Source of the DNA: Struthio camelus
Lineage: Eukaryota > Chordata > Aves > Struthioniformes > Struthionidae
DNA length: 64,000 nt
NCBI RefSeq assembly: GCF_040807025.1
Contig: NC_090942.1
Span: forward strand, 177,448,247-177,512,246
Direction of reading: 5' to 3'
Part shown: one piece after another, positions 38,401 through 48,300 of the stretch
How positions within the stretch are numbered: position 1 is the first letter of the stretch
How the letters are laid out: every line of letters starts with the position of its first letter
The notes under the pieces: model-generated
The model's database searches: none
What the model saw: the letters and a program-made list of their open reading frames with translations, nothing else
What the model was told of the DNA's origin: nothing
Program-made: the position numbers and the translations under genes

Positions 38401-40123
38401 CAGAAAAGGCAATTTTAGACAAGAAAGTCACTATTGAGCAGAAGCTCACATTACTCATGATCATCCACAGCTGATACACATCACCTACCTTCAAATACAA
38501 AGCTAAGGGGGCAAGAGAGAGAGGTTCTGAACACACTTAAAATTGTTATACAGAGAAAATCCTAGAATAGTAAATGAACATAAACCTGTAATGATACAGG
38601 ATAATTCAGATATTCTGAAGCAATCATTGATTTTTCTCCTCAGTTCCTACATCTCAACACCTGGAAGATGACAAAAAAATAGAGTCTGAAATTGAACTAT
38701 AAAATTAATTGCACCTCTTTTTTTCCAAATTAAAATTTAATCTCCAAATTTCAAAAATCAGTAAGTTGTCATACCATATTAGCAAATATGAGGAATTCAT
38801 AGAGTACTCCACATAAAAATTGGTGGGGCTGTGTGTTGGTTTTAATTCAGAGCTCGTAATAAAGTCTTTGCAAGTTGCTCCACAGCGGCAGTATTGTAAG
38901 AACTGTAAAATGAAAAGTGACCCTGCAACAGCCAGCCCTTCAGTCTCCTACAGGCTCAGTTACTCCATTACAATAACAACAACAAAATGCATTCTTTGCA
39001 CACACAAAATTCCTGATTTCCAAAATATTTCAACCTAGCAGTTTTAAGAACGTAATCTCACTGCTGCAGAGAGACTCTTTTAGCTCAAACGTTATCACTA
39101 ACATTATCAATAGGCCTGCTGGGATCAATATCCGGCCTCTAATGCTTGTTATAGATGCTCAAAATTACCACTGAGAGCACAATGCAGGGCTGGAGGATAC
39201 ATAATTTTCTTTCAGGTAGAGTTTATCTAGTACTTCCATGTCTTTGTGACCTAGAACAAGTTTCTTATGCTATTGTTATTTCTACTATGCTAACAAAAAT
39301 AAGAGAGCAACAAATCACATTTTTACATTTAACCAAGGAGGCACAGCCTTGAGTAAGCAGTAAAGTACAAATACAGTAAAATAAACTACTTCTTACGGTC
39401 ATCCGAAGCAGAATAAAAGATTGTGACACAATGATGTAAGTAGACCCATGCAAATGCACAAGGCCATCATATACAGGTCCAAATGTGGATGTATAAGTAT
39501 GCCATAATGCTTTAATCATTAATTAATGAATTAAACCCCACCCTAAAATATATTAGAGGTTACATTACCAGGTTATCTCCTAACTGCAAAACACATCATT
39601 CTCTTTCCATTCGCAGCTCTCACTCTCATACGGGGTGTTGGCATTATGCTACATGCTTTGAGATTCCCGAGGAGGTCCTGAAAGGTCTGACACATCAGCG
39701 GAGAGAGCACAGGCACGCATGGGGGAAGAAGGGGCTCCTCTCCTTAGGGAAGCAGGAGCCTTTACTACTACGAAGGGGAAGAGAGATAAGCCTAAGGCTG
39801 CGGGGGAGGAGGGCTAAAGGTTACCCCAGAGGGGAAAAAAGGAAAAAAAAAAAAAAAAGCTGCTTACCTGATTCGTGACCTGGAAAGCAAACAGAAAACA
39901 GAGGGGCGTTACGAACCTGGCGAGACCCCGTGGCCTCCCCTCACCCCTGACACAGCCGCTGCCCGGGCACCGGGCCCTGCTGAGCCCGCGGCCCCGGCCC
40001 CTGTCCCTGTCCCTCCGTCCGCCGTCGCAGCCCGCCTCGCCGGGGCCGGCCGCCCGGCGGCCCCCTCCCCGCGGCACTCACGTCGGGGTTGGCCTCCAGG
40101 GGCAGCCAGCGGTGCGCCTCCAT
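20404..40123 (-). CDS. UCHL3: UCHL3, ubiquitin carboxyl-terminal hydrolase L3 (exons 1-6; 3' exons missing)
   Basis: This is a cytosolic cysteine protease of peptidase family C12 that cleaves small adducts from the C terminus of ubiquitin and NEDD8. Six exons join in phase into 158 codons: 40082-40123, 39868-39879, 26439-26567, 21982-22138, 21509-21594 and 20404-20451. All junctions read GT-AG on the minus strand. The product opens [14 protein letters not shown] and includes WQFVDVYGM and the active-site block [15 protein letters not shown]. Counting residues puts the nucleophile at Cys95 (codon 22037-22039) and the oxyanion Gln at 89, as in the human enzyme. Human UCHL3 has 230 residues; the last 72, with the catalytic His169 and Asp184, are not seen in 1-20403, so the gene is cut by the window edge rather than shown to be broken. 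The start codon has A at -3 and G at +4. COMMD6 lies head-to-head 4.9 kb away. Identity is confident; exon edges rest on splice motifs and phase. Confidence 0.95.
20452..21981 (-). other. UCHL3: UCHL3 introns 5 and 4
   Basis: Intron 5 is 20452-21508 and intron 4 is 21595-21981 (387 bp), either side of exon 5. Nothing beyond ordinary AT-rich intron sequence is seen. Confidence 0.85.
21509..21594 (-). CDS. UCHL3: UCHL3 exon 5
   Basis: This exon is 86 nt. Its first two bases complete the split Glu codon from exon 4, and it then reads [28 protein letters not shown], shown here in parts: [12 protein letters not shown] and [12 protein letters not shown]. The acceptor is TTTAAG. The donor is GTTAGT, weaker than consensus at +3. 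The region covers the helix before the active-site crossover loop. Confidence 0.93.
21982..22138 (-). CDS. UCHL3: UCHL3 exon 4 (active-site exon)
   Basis: This exon is 157 nt and ends phase 1. It encodes residues 62-113 and the first base of codon 114, starting [18 protein letters not shown]. It holds Gln89 and the catalytic Cys95 within [14 protein letters not shown]. The TAG acceptor and GTAAAT donor are both clear. Confidence 0.95.
24455..24525 (+). mobile_element. CR1-type LINE 3' tail fragment
   Basis: The plus strand reads GTTGGACCAGATGACCTCTA, then GAGGTCTCTTCCAACTTTAG, then a decayed tail. This is the conserved CR1 3' end. It is a short remnant in UCHL3 intron 3, antisense to the gene. 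Confidence 0.75.
25915..25960. repeat. (AT)n(AC)n microsatellite
   Basis: An AT dinucleotide tract runs into an AC tract of about ten units. It lies in UCHL3 intron 3 and is likely polymorphic. Confidence 0.9.
26079..26102. repeat. Inverted repeat, 10-bp arms
   Basis: CATACTTTGC, a 4-nt spacer, then GCAAAGTATG, with perfect arms. It lies in UCHL3 intron 3 about 340 bp before exon 3 in plus coordinates. Confidence 0.85.
26439..26567 (-). CDS. UCHL3: UCHL3 exon 3
   Basis: This exon is 129 nt, 43 codons, phase 0 at both ends, with a CAG acceptor and a GTAAAT donor. It encodes residues 19-61, from [19 protein letters not shown] to [12 protein letters not shown]. This is the N-terminal strand and helix core of the UCH fold. 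It lies 13.3 kb from exon 2. Confidence 0.95.
27046..27061. repeat. Run of 16 G
   Basis: An uninterrupted poly-G lies in UCHL3 intron 2. The UCHL3 transcript would carry C at these positions. Confidence 0.9.
28156..28191. repeat. Purine-to-pyrimidine homopolymer switch
   Basis: A8 then G8, a TG step, then T11 and C7. All-purine switches to all-pyrimidine on one strand, with the two halves complementary in parallel order. Confidence 0.85.
30304..30359. repeat. 29-bp tandem duplication
   Basis: A 27-bp block starting CATTAGACAAAAAGTCACTA occurs at 30304-30330 and again, identical, at 30333-30359 (period 29). Exact identity suggests a recent event. Two copies only; it is not a CRISPR array. 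Confidence 0.9.
30705..32850 (+). mobile_element. Degraded 2.1-kb CR1 LINE copy
   Basis: A long plus-strand relic covers the region before and through the CR1 reverse transcriptase to the 3' end. Recognisable pieces in broken frames are GCAGTGACCATGAGAACATG (about 30760), AAGAAGGGCTTCTATAAGTA (31176), [18 protein letters not shown] (31590-31645), a NNQQGFT block (about 31730), CCTGCATCTGGGATGGAATA (32150), and the tail GACTAGAGGCCTCTAGAGGT (32805-32826). There are many stops and indels, so it is inactive. It is 5'-truncated and lies antisense within UCHL3 intron 2. Confidence 0.85.
33879..33937. repeat. Inverted repeat, miRNA-precursor-like hairpin
   Basis: Inner 12-bp arms at 33888-33899 and 33904-33915 flank a 4-nt loop. 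Their one mismatch is A-C as plus-strand RNA but a G-U wobble in minus-strand RNA. Outer 8-bp arms AATTTTTG and CAAAAATT lie at 33879-33886 and 33930-33937. The spacers are asymmetric (1 versus 14 nt). It sits in UCHL3 intron 2. Function unknown; no family was recognised. Confidence 0.6.
39868..39879 (-). CDS. UCHL3: UCHL3 exon 2, a 12-nt micro-exon
   Basis: Only four codons (V-T-N-Q) lie between a TTTCCAG acceptor and a GTAAGC donor. They restore the VTNQ of the human protein between exon 1 and the exon 3 start FLKQLG. Both neighbouring junctions are phase 0, so skipping it would delete four residues without shifting the frame. The paralogue UCHL1 has a matching short segment at this point, from memory of the family. 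Confidence 0.88.
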
Positions 40124-40540
40124 GCTGACGGCGCCAACAGCCCAGCGCTGACAGCGCTTCACGCCGCCTCGCCGCACACCCGACCCGAGACCGTACCACC
40201 GAGCCGCGCGGCGAGGGGGGGGAGCCGCGGAGGAAGCACCGCCCCTCCTCTTGTCCTACGCGCGCACCTCCCCTCCCCCCTCCCTCCGCACCTGGCCAAA
40301 CCGTCACGCAGGCCAATGTCTCTCCCCTTCCCGCTGCTTGCGGCCGGGCAGGGATGGCTGGAAGCCTTTCGGCTAGGCTTCCCCCTCCTCCCGCCCGGCA
40401 ATGGACTCTCCCAGCGGGGCGGGGGGCGGTGCCGCGGCTCCGCTGCCGCCCGCTGCGTGGCGCGCGGCAGCCGCCGGGGGGAGGGGGCGCTGCGCGCCCC
40501 GCCCCTGCCCCCCCCTCAGGGCTAACGGCCGCCGCGGTTA
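39900..40540 (-). promoter_or_regulatory. UCHL3: CpG island and promoter region of UCHL3
   Basis: Dense CpG surrounds UCHL3 exon 1. An Sp1-type GC box (CCGCCCCTCC on plus, about 40240) lies about 115 bp upstream of the ATG. A single CCAAT sits at about 40314. No TATA box is evident. Confidence 0.75.
40082..40123 (-). CDS. UCHL3: UCHL3 exon 1 (coding part)
   Basis: The coding part is 42 nt, 14 codons ([14 protein letters not shown]), ending phase 0 at a GTGAGT donor. It sits inside the CpG island that forms the promoter. The first residues differ from human only at a few positions. The following intron is just 202 bp (39880-40081). Confidence 0.93.
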
Positions 40541-43500
40541 GAAACGTGTTTTTTAAGCACAAATGGTTAAAAGGGGGCTCTGCTTTGTGCTCCTCCCTTG
40601 TGCGTCTCTTGTCTTTTCTCCCCTCTCGTGTCTCCTTTCTAGGCCCTCATTCAAACAAGCGCTGCCAGCAGAAACCAAGGGCTGTTTGTGAAAACATTTA
40701 TATTACAACCCAAAATATGCTAGGTATTTATTCCATACACAACTTGCATTTTTCTCCTGATGGTGTTTTTGAAAACCTGACCGATAAAAGTATGCTTCAA
40801 TGTTCAAATGTGCCTACATACGCGTGTCGCACTGGTGGCGAGAAGACATGTACCGGTTAAGGGTAGCACACCGACAAGCAATTGATGAGGTAAAATGGTA
40901 GGAGGAAATATTCTGATGTGTGGGAGGGGGAAACTGAGCCTTGGCTCGACTACTGTACCAGTTGATTCCCCTACACCCTTGTTTTAGGGCAATGTCGGAG
41001 AAGACCCCCCCCAGGCCTGCTGTTTCCTGCCACCCATCTTGCTTCCAGCTCCTTCGTGTTCCACCCGACAGTAGCAAAAGGAAAGCAAACATCAAGGGCT
41101 CTGGATACCCAGGTCCTCTCTGAAACAGGGAGTCCAGAAGCTAAAAAGAAAAAATGAAGACAGTTAATCAGCAGCGTGAGACTTTGAGAAATGGCCGTGG
41201 ACTGAGAATGATGAAAGGACAATATTTACAAATATAGATTGGTAGAAATGGAATAAATCACAGAGGAAGGCAGGACACAAGGATTCAAAATGGAACTGTA
41301 TGCCACACTTAACACAGTGGCACAAAGTTACCTCCAGATTTTCTCAGAAGGCTTCAATGTGTGTATCAGCAAGGCCATAAGTGCCGAAGTTCCCTATATG
41401 ATCCACCAAAAAGTATTAAAACATGTTGTATCTTCTTTTCCAAGAGTATACATATACATATATATGTAATCTCAATGTATCAGATTTAGTGTCATATCTT
41501 CTCTCAAGCTAATTCAGAAAAGTGATGTTGGCTGTTGGTTACCATGGTACCTCTGCTACCCGTGTTTTCCTATTATTTGACCAGGGATCTGTTTTTACCC
41601 TTTCCTTCGTTAGAGCTCAGTATCCTCTTTTTATTTTTTCCCCAGACCCAGTAGTTCTGCCTGTTTCCTTGCGTATTCCGAGTTCATCACTTCATGCTCC
41701 CAGCCCAATTGCTTCTGACCCCTATTCTTTATACAAACTTATATAGATTATATATAAGCTTATCTGTGTGGCTCCTTAGAGCCCTTCCCATGCTTTTTCG
41801 GCAATCTTTGGACAGCTGCACAAAGCCATTCCGAGAGGGGCAGCTGCAAGAGATTTATCTTTCTCTCTTTTAGACTGGATATTTTGAGAATGTCATTTTA
41901 ATTCTGCAGCAGAGATGCTGGGTTGCTGAAGGACACAGCAAGAGATTCGTTTACCCCCTGAGCAGCCTGGCTTATCTATTTCAAGGAGCAGGTGAAAAGG
42001 GAGGAAACAATGGTTTTAAAAGGCTCTATTTTGTGGAGCAACTTTAAAATTCACTAGATGTCTAGCCTCATAACCTTTACTGCCGGTTGACCTGTCACGT
42101 GTCACACTGGAGAGCACTGACAAGATAGCTGTCACAATTCTTTCCCTCTCTAAAACATTAAGTTACGCTATTCTGCCTCATGAAAACACGGTAACTGTTG
42201 TCCATGTCCACAATTTGTTTTGTTTAGACTGGTTGCCATCTCTCAGGTGCCTATGTAAACGTGAAAGAAAGATTACTCTTAGCCAAGATACCTACCTCCT
42301 GCCCCCTCTTTAAAAAGGATCGAAGCCCTGCCCGCAGGTGATCTGCAGGAGGCAAGAGGCATACAGATCTGCAAGAGGCAAAGGCTGTAAGAAACAGAAA
42401 TGTCCGTTTGAATGTTTCTTCACTGCAACACAAGGGAACAAACGTTTACCTGTTTGTACGTCATAGGATCTGGGGGCTTGTGAGAGCAGCTGTGGACTCC
42501 GAGGTGGACATTCGGACAAACTATTTGAAAAGGCCCTGGAGCTGAAAAGCCCGAGACCTGTCCAGCCCTTATGCATGTGAAGAAAAAGACTTGGAGCGGT
42601 GGGAAGCAGGTGGCTGAGCATGTATTTATGTCTGTCTATGGTGAGCAGAGAGGCTGTGGGAAAGAACAAACTGCCAGTTCACAGGCAAAGAAAAAGTCCC
42701 ATGAGAGGAAGGAAGAGGGTAATATAGGAGAATGGTGTTTTTATGCACTGTAGAGACATAAGCACCAAATTGACTGGAGGCAAGAAAGGCAGGGCGTTGG
42801 AGATACCATACAATGGACAGTCCAGGCACCACCAAAACACAATTTTTAACAGAAATACTTTCTCCCTTATGCCTAAAAAGCTTTTTGAAGAACCTGGTAT
42901 ATAGTTCTTTAGTGAATGTTGGCAAAAACAATCTTGAAAAGGTTAAGCTTGTGAAATGGAGTAAAGTACCTAAAGAATTGGTTTTTATCTTATTTTACCC
43001 TGTTATCACTCAGCAGGACTACAGTTACGTCAACAAGTCTGTGCCTAAAAGTTCTGTTCTGGCCTATACAGAACACGGTAGCATATCTCTTGAGCAACTC
43101 CGTCTACTTTTAGCTTATGAGATACGCCTTCCAGTTTCTATACAAAGTGTCTCCTTATCGCTTGCAGTCCTTATCTAGCTAAAAGATGGGCCCGTACTGT
43201 CAAATGAAGATCAGAGTCTATATCTGTTTTCCACCCCAAAAATCTTTCTTAGAGCAAGCTTATAGAAGGCAGAATTTGCTACAGATACCCAATTTCAGAG
43301 TACAGATGGACAGACCATAAACTGAAATCATTAAATACTTCAACCACCTTCTGTTCCAGGTTGGAAGAACTAAATACATGTTAGCATGTTGATAAAAATA
43401 ACCTCAAAGTAACTCTAAATTTCAGCAAAACACCAGGAGAATGATTCTGTAATTACCAAACCACCCTGTGAAAACAAGACATGCAACTGCACACCTATCT

Positions 43501-44519
43501 CTACATCTCCATATGAAAAAAGAATGAAAAAACATAACATATATTAGTCATATTGCTAAAGTCATATTAGTCATATTGCATCTCTCTCTACTAAGAGATT
43601 TGATTAAATTACAATATAAAATTATATGTAAAGTTCTCCAGATAACACAGACAGAGTTACCTAAGTTAGAGAACACAGAGATTGAGTCATGGCCCTGCTA
43701 ATCACAGGCCGATCTTATTTGTGCATTGCAAATGTTTTGACAATGATGAGGTCACAAAAGTACATATTACTCAAAAACATTTGCACATGTAATTAGATGC
43801 TTTAAAATGGAGATGCTAACATCAGGGAGTCCGTAAACATATAAAGCTCATAAACATGTATACTATGTTCCATAATAGCCTCTCCTTTTCCTGAAATATC
43901 AATCCTTTTATTTAAATTTATTTAAAAGGGAAAATTAGAGTTGAAAATATGTAATTTTAAACTAGCCAGTGCTTCTGTGTGACTAGTTGTGTTTTACTAC
44001 TTAATAACTTTCAACACAAAGTCTAACAATCAATCAACTTGAGGTCCTAGCATTACAGTATAAAAAATAGGACAGAGCAAAGTTAAAACACCGATGACTG
44101 GAAAAATCTTAAAAGAGTATTTGCTACTTTTAGAAGGTGAGACTGGGTGAGGGACACACCCCAAAATTACTGTGCCGTGTATGAAAAGCTTATTGAATGT
44201 GGTTCTAGTCATTTTCAGTAAATGGCAATTTACACAGAAAAAGTGGTTGATCTGCACACACAGACCATTCACAAACTGCGCGGTTTATTTGCAGGTGTGC
44301 AGATCTAGTCCACAATCTACCTGTGCAAAGCAGTCACTCCACTTATCTATACTCAGTCCAGTACACCATACTTGCCACACGCACTAAGAACAGTGCATGA
44401 TTTATATACCAAGAAAACCCTGACGCCAGTTAGTGATAGAGAGAACTGACTAAACCGCTCATTGCGCACACCAGGCACACAGGGAATCTCAACAGCCTCC
44501 CCAATTAACTGAGGCAGTT
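40541..44519. other. Intergenic DNA between UCHL3 and COMMD6 promoters
   Basis: About 4 kb of moderately AT-rich sequence between the two CpG islands. Short frames occur but none shows coding character or recognisable motifs. Only the small repeat at 43541-43579 stands out. Confidence 0.7.
43541..43579. repeat. 23-bp period direct repeat
   Basis: ATATTAGTCATATTGC occurs at 43541-43556 and 43564-43579, with AGTCATATT echoes. It is a small local duplication in the intergenic region. Confidence 0.85.
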
Positions 44520-45310
44520 TCGCACATCATGGCCAGCCTACGCACCCAGGCGCCGCTGGCCCGCCCGAGCAGGCCGCAGGGCAGCGGCCGGAGGGCGAAG
44601 GCCGGCCAGGCCCTGGCCGGGTCACCGCGGAGGTGGCGCTTCGCCAGGACGAGGGAGGCCCAGGGCCCAAATCGCCCCGCATGGGCCTGGTCCACCCCCA
44701 CCTCCGCTCTTCATGTTAAGCGCGGTCCTGGTTTTACACACAGAGAAGCGATTTACTTCGAGGAAGGGGAAAAGACCCTCAGAAACCACCCCCCCCCCCG
44801 ACCCCTCCGCGCCTTCAAGTTCAAGCGCTGCGCGGGGGCGCCGGGCGCTGAGGCCGCGCCCAACCCCTGGGGGGGGGGGGAGGAGAGACGGCGCATGCTC
44901 CCCGCCCGGCAGCCAATAAGCGCGGGGCCGCAGGCTCCGCCCAGCTCGAGCGGCAGCTTCGACCGCGGCCGGAGCCAATCAGGGGGGTGGATGTTGTGTG
45001 GCGGAAGCGGGGTCTCGGCGGGTGCGCGGCGCCATGGCCGGCGGCTCGGCGGCGGTGCTCGCGCGGGCGCTGGAAGCGCTCGGTGAGGGGGCAGGGGCGG
45101 GCGGGACCGTGGCGGCCACCGGGGTGAGGCCGTTTCTCCCCCCCCACACTTCTCCCCCCCCGCCTCGGGGGAGGGCGGCGGTTGGCGGCTCTGCCCGCAG
45201 GCCCCGCTAGGGCTTGGGCCTCCGCGTCGCGCCACAGGCGCCGGCCGGGCCCACCGGGGGCTTCGCCCAGGCGCGGGGCCGTTGGCGAGAGGCAGCTGGG
45301 ATGCTGCCGC
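44520..45310 (+). promoter_or_regulatory. COMMD6: CpG island and promoter region of COMMD6
   Basis: A GC- and CpG-dense block spans the COMMD6 ATG. Two CCAAT boxes lie at 44913-44917 and 44975-44979, an NRF1-like GCGCATGCTC at about 44891, and an ETS-type CGGAAG at 45002-45007. The arrangement suits a TATA-less housekeeping promoter with initiation near 45000. Confidence 0.75.
45034..45082 (+). CDS. COMMD6: COMMD6 exon 1
   Basis: The coding part is 49 nt, ending phase 1 at GTGAGG. It encodes MAGGSAAVLARALEAL plus one base. It lies within a CpG island. The ATG was chosen for its strong context and because the phase joins exon 2. Confidence 0.85.
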
Positions 45311-48300
45311 GCTGCCTGGGGGAGCTTGGCCTTAGGGAGGGGAGCAGCCCTGTGCCCTGGGCTTCAGGGCCGGAGCAGGGTCCTGGGCGGGTTTGGCTCT
45401 TCTGGTGCTTTGAGAGACTTGTTGCAGATCTTGCCCCACAGCCTTTGGGGGATTTTAAAGGGCTGTCATTCTGTACAATTGTAGAAACCCAGTTTTGGTG
45501 CTCGAGACTATACAGAGTCACTCTTACTAGACTTTACTTTGGATCCTGCTTAGATTATAGTACAGGAATTTAGGACCAACTCCTGATTCCCTTGAAAAAA
45601 GTGTTTAAAAGGTGCAAGCATGATGACTTAGGAATTCTTCAGTGAGACAGAAGACTTATTGCTAGCAACAAATCGAGGATTCCCTTCTGATCTCTACTGC
45701 TTCTGTTTTTTAGATCTTGGTGGTGCAGCAGATAAGATTAATTTAATACCTCAAGACTTTTTTGCAGAACTAGTAAGTTGGGCAATAAGTGGGATATGGA
45801 AGGGCTTCTGGGCATCTTTGATTCTTGAAAACCTTTCTGTTGTTATGCTCTTGTCTGTTGAGAAGTGAATTGTATGGGTACAGTACCTTAGCTTTACATG
45901 ACTCATGAAATGGACTAGTCCTGCTAACAGCTAATAGAAGTGGTTTAATTTTATATTTTATCACAGAAGTCTTAAAATATATATATATGCACACACATAA
46001 AACATATCTTACTTGTAAATGAAATACACTGGGAAAACACTCAGCTTCAGTTTACCTCAACAAATCTTTCTACCAAAAAAAGTAATGTGTGCTTGAACAG
46101 AATAGCTGTTCAGTTACTATGCAAGCAGTTTGCTAAGTAGTAAAAGCAAGTGACGTAGTAAAAAGCTAAAAGCTTGGGCTATGTTCATTTGCTTTTCTTG
46201 AATTTGATATAGTTTTAATGTTGTCCTGTTGTCCCTTTTTGTATTAACCAGTTTTCTTTCTTGTTGTGTCATCTCCAAGGAGTCAAACCCTGTGTTTCTA
46301 GCTTTGTTTCATCTTTTCAAATATGCATAAAGAATGTTTTCAAATTTATTTTCTTTACAGTGTGAGCAAGTAATTCAACATCTGAACCGTAGGATCCCTG
46401 GTGTAAATACAATAGAATTGTGTCAGGTAAATATGGATATTAGCACTTGTAAGTGAGTATAATAATATAGGCAACAATAAAAATATATACCATATTGATA
46501 ATTGTTTGAACATCCTGTTTTTAGAGACTTCAAACATCTGGGATTGAGATTAATGTTGGTGACCTGGCAAAAATAGCTAATACCTTTTCCTTTTTATTTA
46601 GGTAAGCACAATGTAATTCATTTTTCTTCACCTCTCTTCTTTTCCCCCCACTCTAGCTTAATAACAGTATTAAAAAGTGAATGTATAAAATAAACCAAAT
46701 TTGGGAAAAATGCAAAAATTTTAACTCCCAGTATGCAACAGGACTTCTGTACTTAGTTTATATTCTTAATATAAAAACGAAAATGCAGAGTAACATAGTA
46801 TTTAGACTTGGTTTTCATAATGAAAAAAGCTAAAGAGGAAGTTGTTCTCTTAGAACCTGTCTGCAAGCTTTAGAATTACTGACAAAAAAGAATGGAGCAT
46901 TGCAAACCCACCACGTTGTCTATCTGAATTTCGCATGGTTCTATAAAGTAGATTTCCATTGTGATAAGGGCATAGTTTTTAGGCAGTATTTTCTACTTTT
47001 ATTTTGTTGCAGGCTCTTCTATTTTCAAAAAGCAAAGTTTTTTTCAAAACTTTGCTTATTCTTTCAAAATGTAGTATTTAAACATTTTTATGTCTCATTA
47101 ATCAAACTGTAGCAAATGTATCAGTAGAAATTTAACTTACTACTTTTTCCTTTGTAAAATATGAAACCTTAAATCATAGTTTACAGGTGATGCTTTTTGC
47201 TGCTTTTTTCTGTAGACTTGCTGCCTTTTCAGTTGTGTGTGTTACATCATTTGACTCCTGTTGGTTCCAGTTACACAATTACCTAGAGGTCCTTGTTTGC
47301 CCCTTGGTGATGCTTAAATTAACTCTCTTTACTGTTAATTAAATTTTTCTGTTTCTAAAGTAGTAATATTATTTAATAATCTTAATTGCTCTCTTTATAC
47401 ATCCTTTGCTGAATTATACCCCTTTTGCAGTTACGACAGCACTTGGAGGCTGAGATTGTTTCTGCTTTAATGTTGCAAGTTGTGCAAGCTCAGCAAAACT
47501 TGGTCTGTTTGTTGTTTTCTCATCTTAAGATGCATTAAAAAGTTATATGTTGTTTTCTGCATGTGGATACCAAAGTCATATTTCCAGAGGCGTGAAATAT
47601 TTTGCAACAGGAAGTCAGAGGCTGCATGTAAAACACATAGGAGCATAAAGCAGAAATAGAGACTTCTACATATTTGGGGTGAAGCGAGAAACCTTATTAA
47701 ATTCTTGGAAAATGAAATTAATTTGTTGTTCTTTTGGATCACACCTATAGCACAGCAGCCAGAAGCAATCTCTCTACAGAAGAACTCGTCACCGCTCTGG
47801 GCAATGCTGTCAGAACGCTGCCGAAACATGCAATTCAAGTTGTTCGTCATGTATGGAATGAGCAGGGCAAATCTTTTAGTGTGTCAGAAGATGAAAGAAA
47901 TATGGCCACAGTGGGGCAGGTAACTAAACAACAAAATGCAATTGAACTGTTAGCACTAACGTTTCTGAAAAGTATGTTATGTTGTCAGGCACGTGATGGT
48001 ATCTTGACTGCCCAAGGCTTACCCTTCATAGAGATTGCCAGCGTCTAGCCAGATGAAGCGTATCCAGTAAAGGTCTTCTGAATCCAAAAACGGTCCTGAA
48101 AGCTTGTAATATCTTTGCTGGGATAACAAATACACGTTTCCTACTTTTTTCTTTTTAATTAAGTGCTACATAGTACAATTGGGGAAAACGAGTGGCAGTC
48201 AGTATGGTAGACAGCTGTATTAGCTGTTACATATATGTTTTCTAAATGTGACCTGAACTGTTCTTTACAGTTGATAGCACTAGCACTTGAATGTGGTGTT

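Larger units (their letters stand above)
26568..39867 (-). other. UCHL3: UCHL3 intron 2
   Basis: 13.3 kb. It contains the G16 run, the homopolymer switch at 28156, the 29-bp duplication, the long CR1 relic and the hairpin at 33879-33937. No further gene was recognised. Confidence 0.85.
45083..46524 (+). other. COMMD6: COMMD6 introns 1-3
   Basis: Introns are 45083-45713 (GC-rich first part), 45773-46360 (with a short AT/AC tract near 45975) and 46427-46524 (98 bp). Nothing else is seen. Confidence 0.85.

Noticed and set aside
39875-40562. Long overlapping frames on both strands (216 and 217 codons)
   Set aside because: They lie in the UCHL3 CpG island, where high GC removes stop codons. They are Pro/Arg/Gly-rich and overlap the real exon 1 in the wrong frame.
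44529-45521. Several frames of 100-185 codons on both strands
   Set aside because: They are CpG-island shadows around COMMD6 exon 1, with no domain and low-complexity composition.
47431-47502. Exon-like stretch in COMMD6 intron 4 (reads LRQHLEAEIVSALMLQVV in one frame, acceptor TTTTGCAG)
   Set aside because: Spliced between exons 4 and 5 it would be read in another frame and hit a stop after 13 codons, and the protein is complete without it. A poison exon cannot be excluded.
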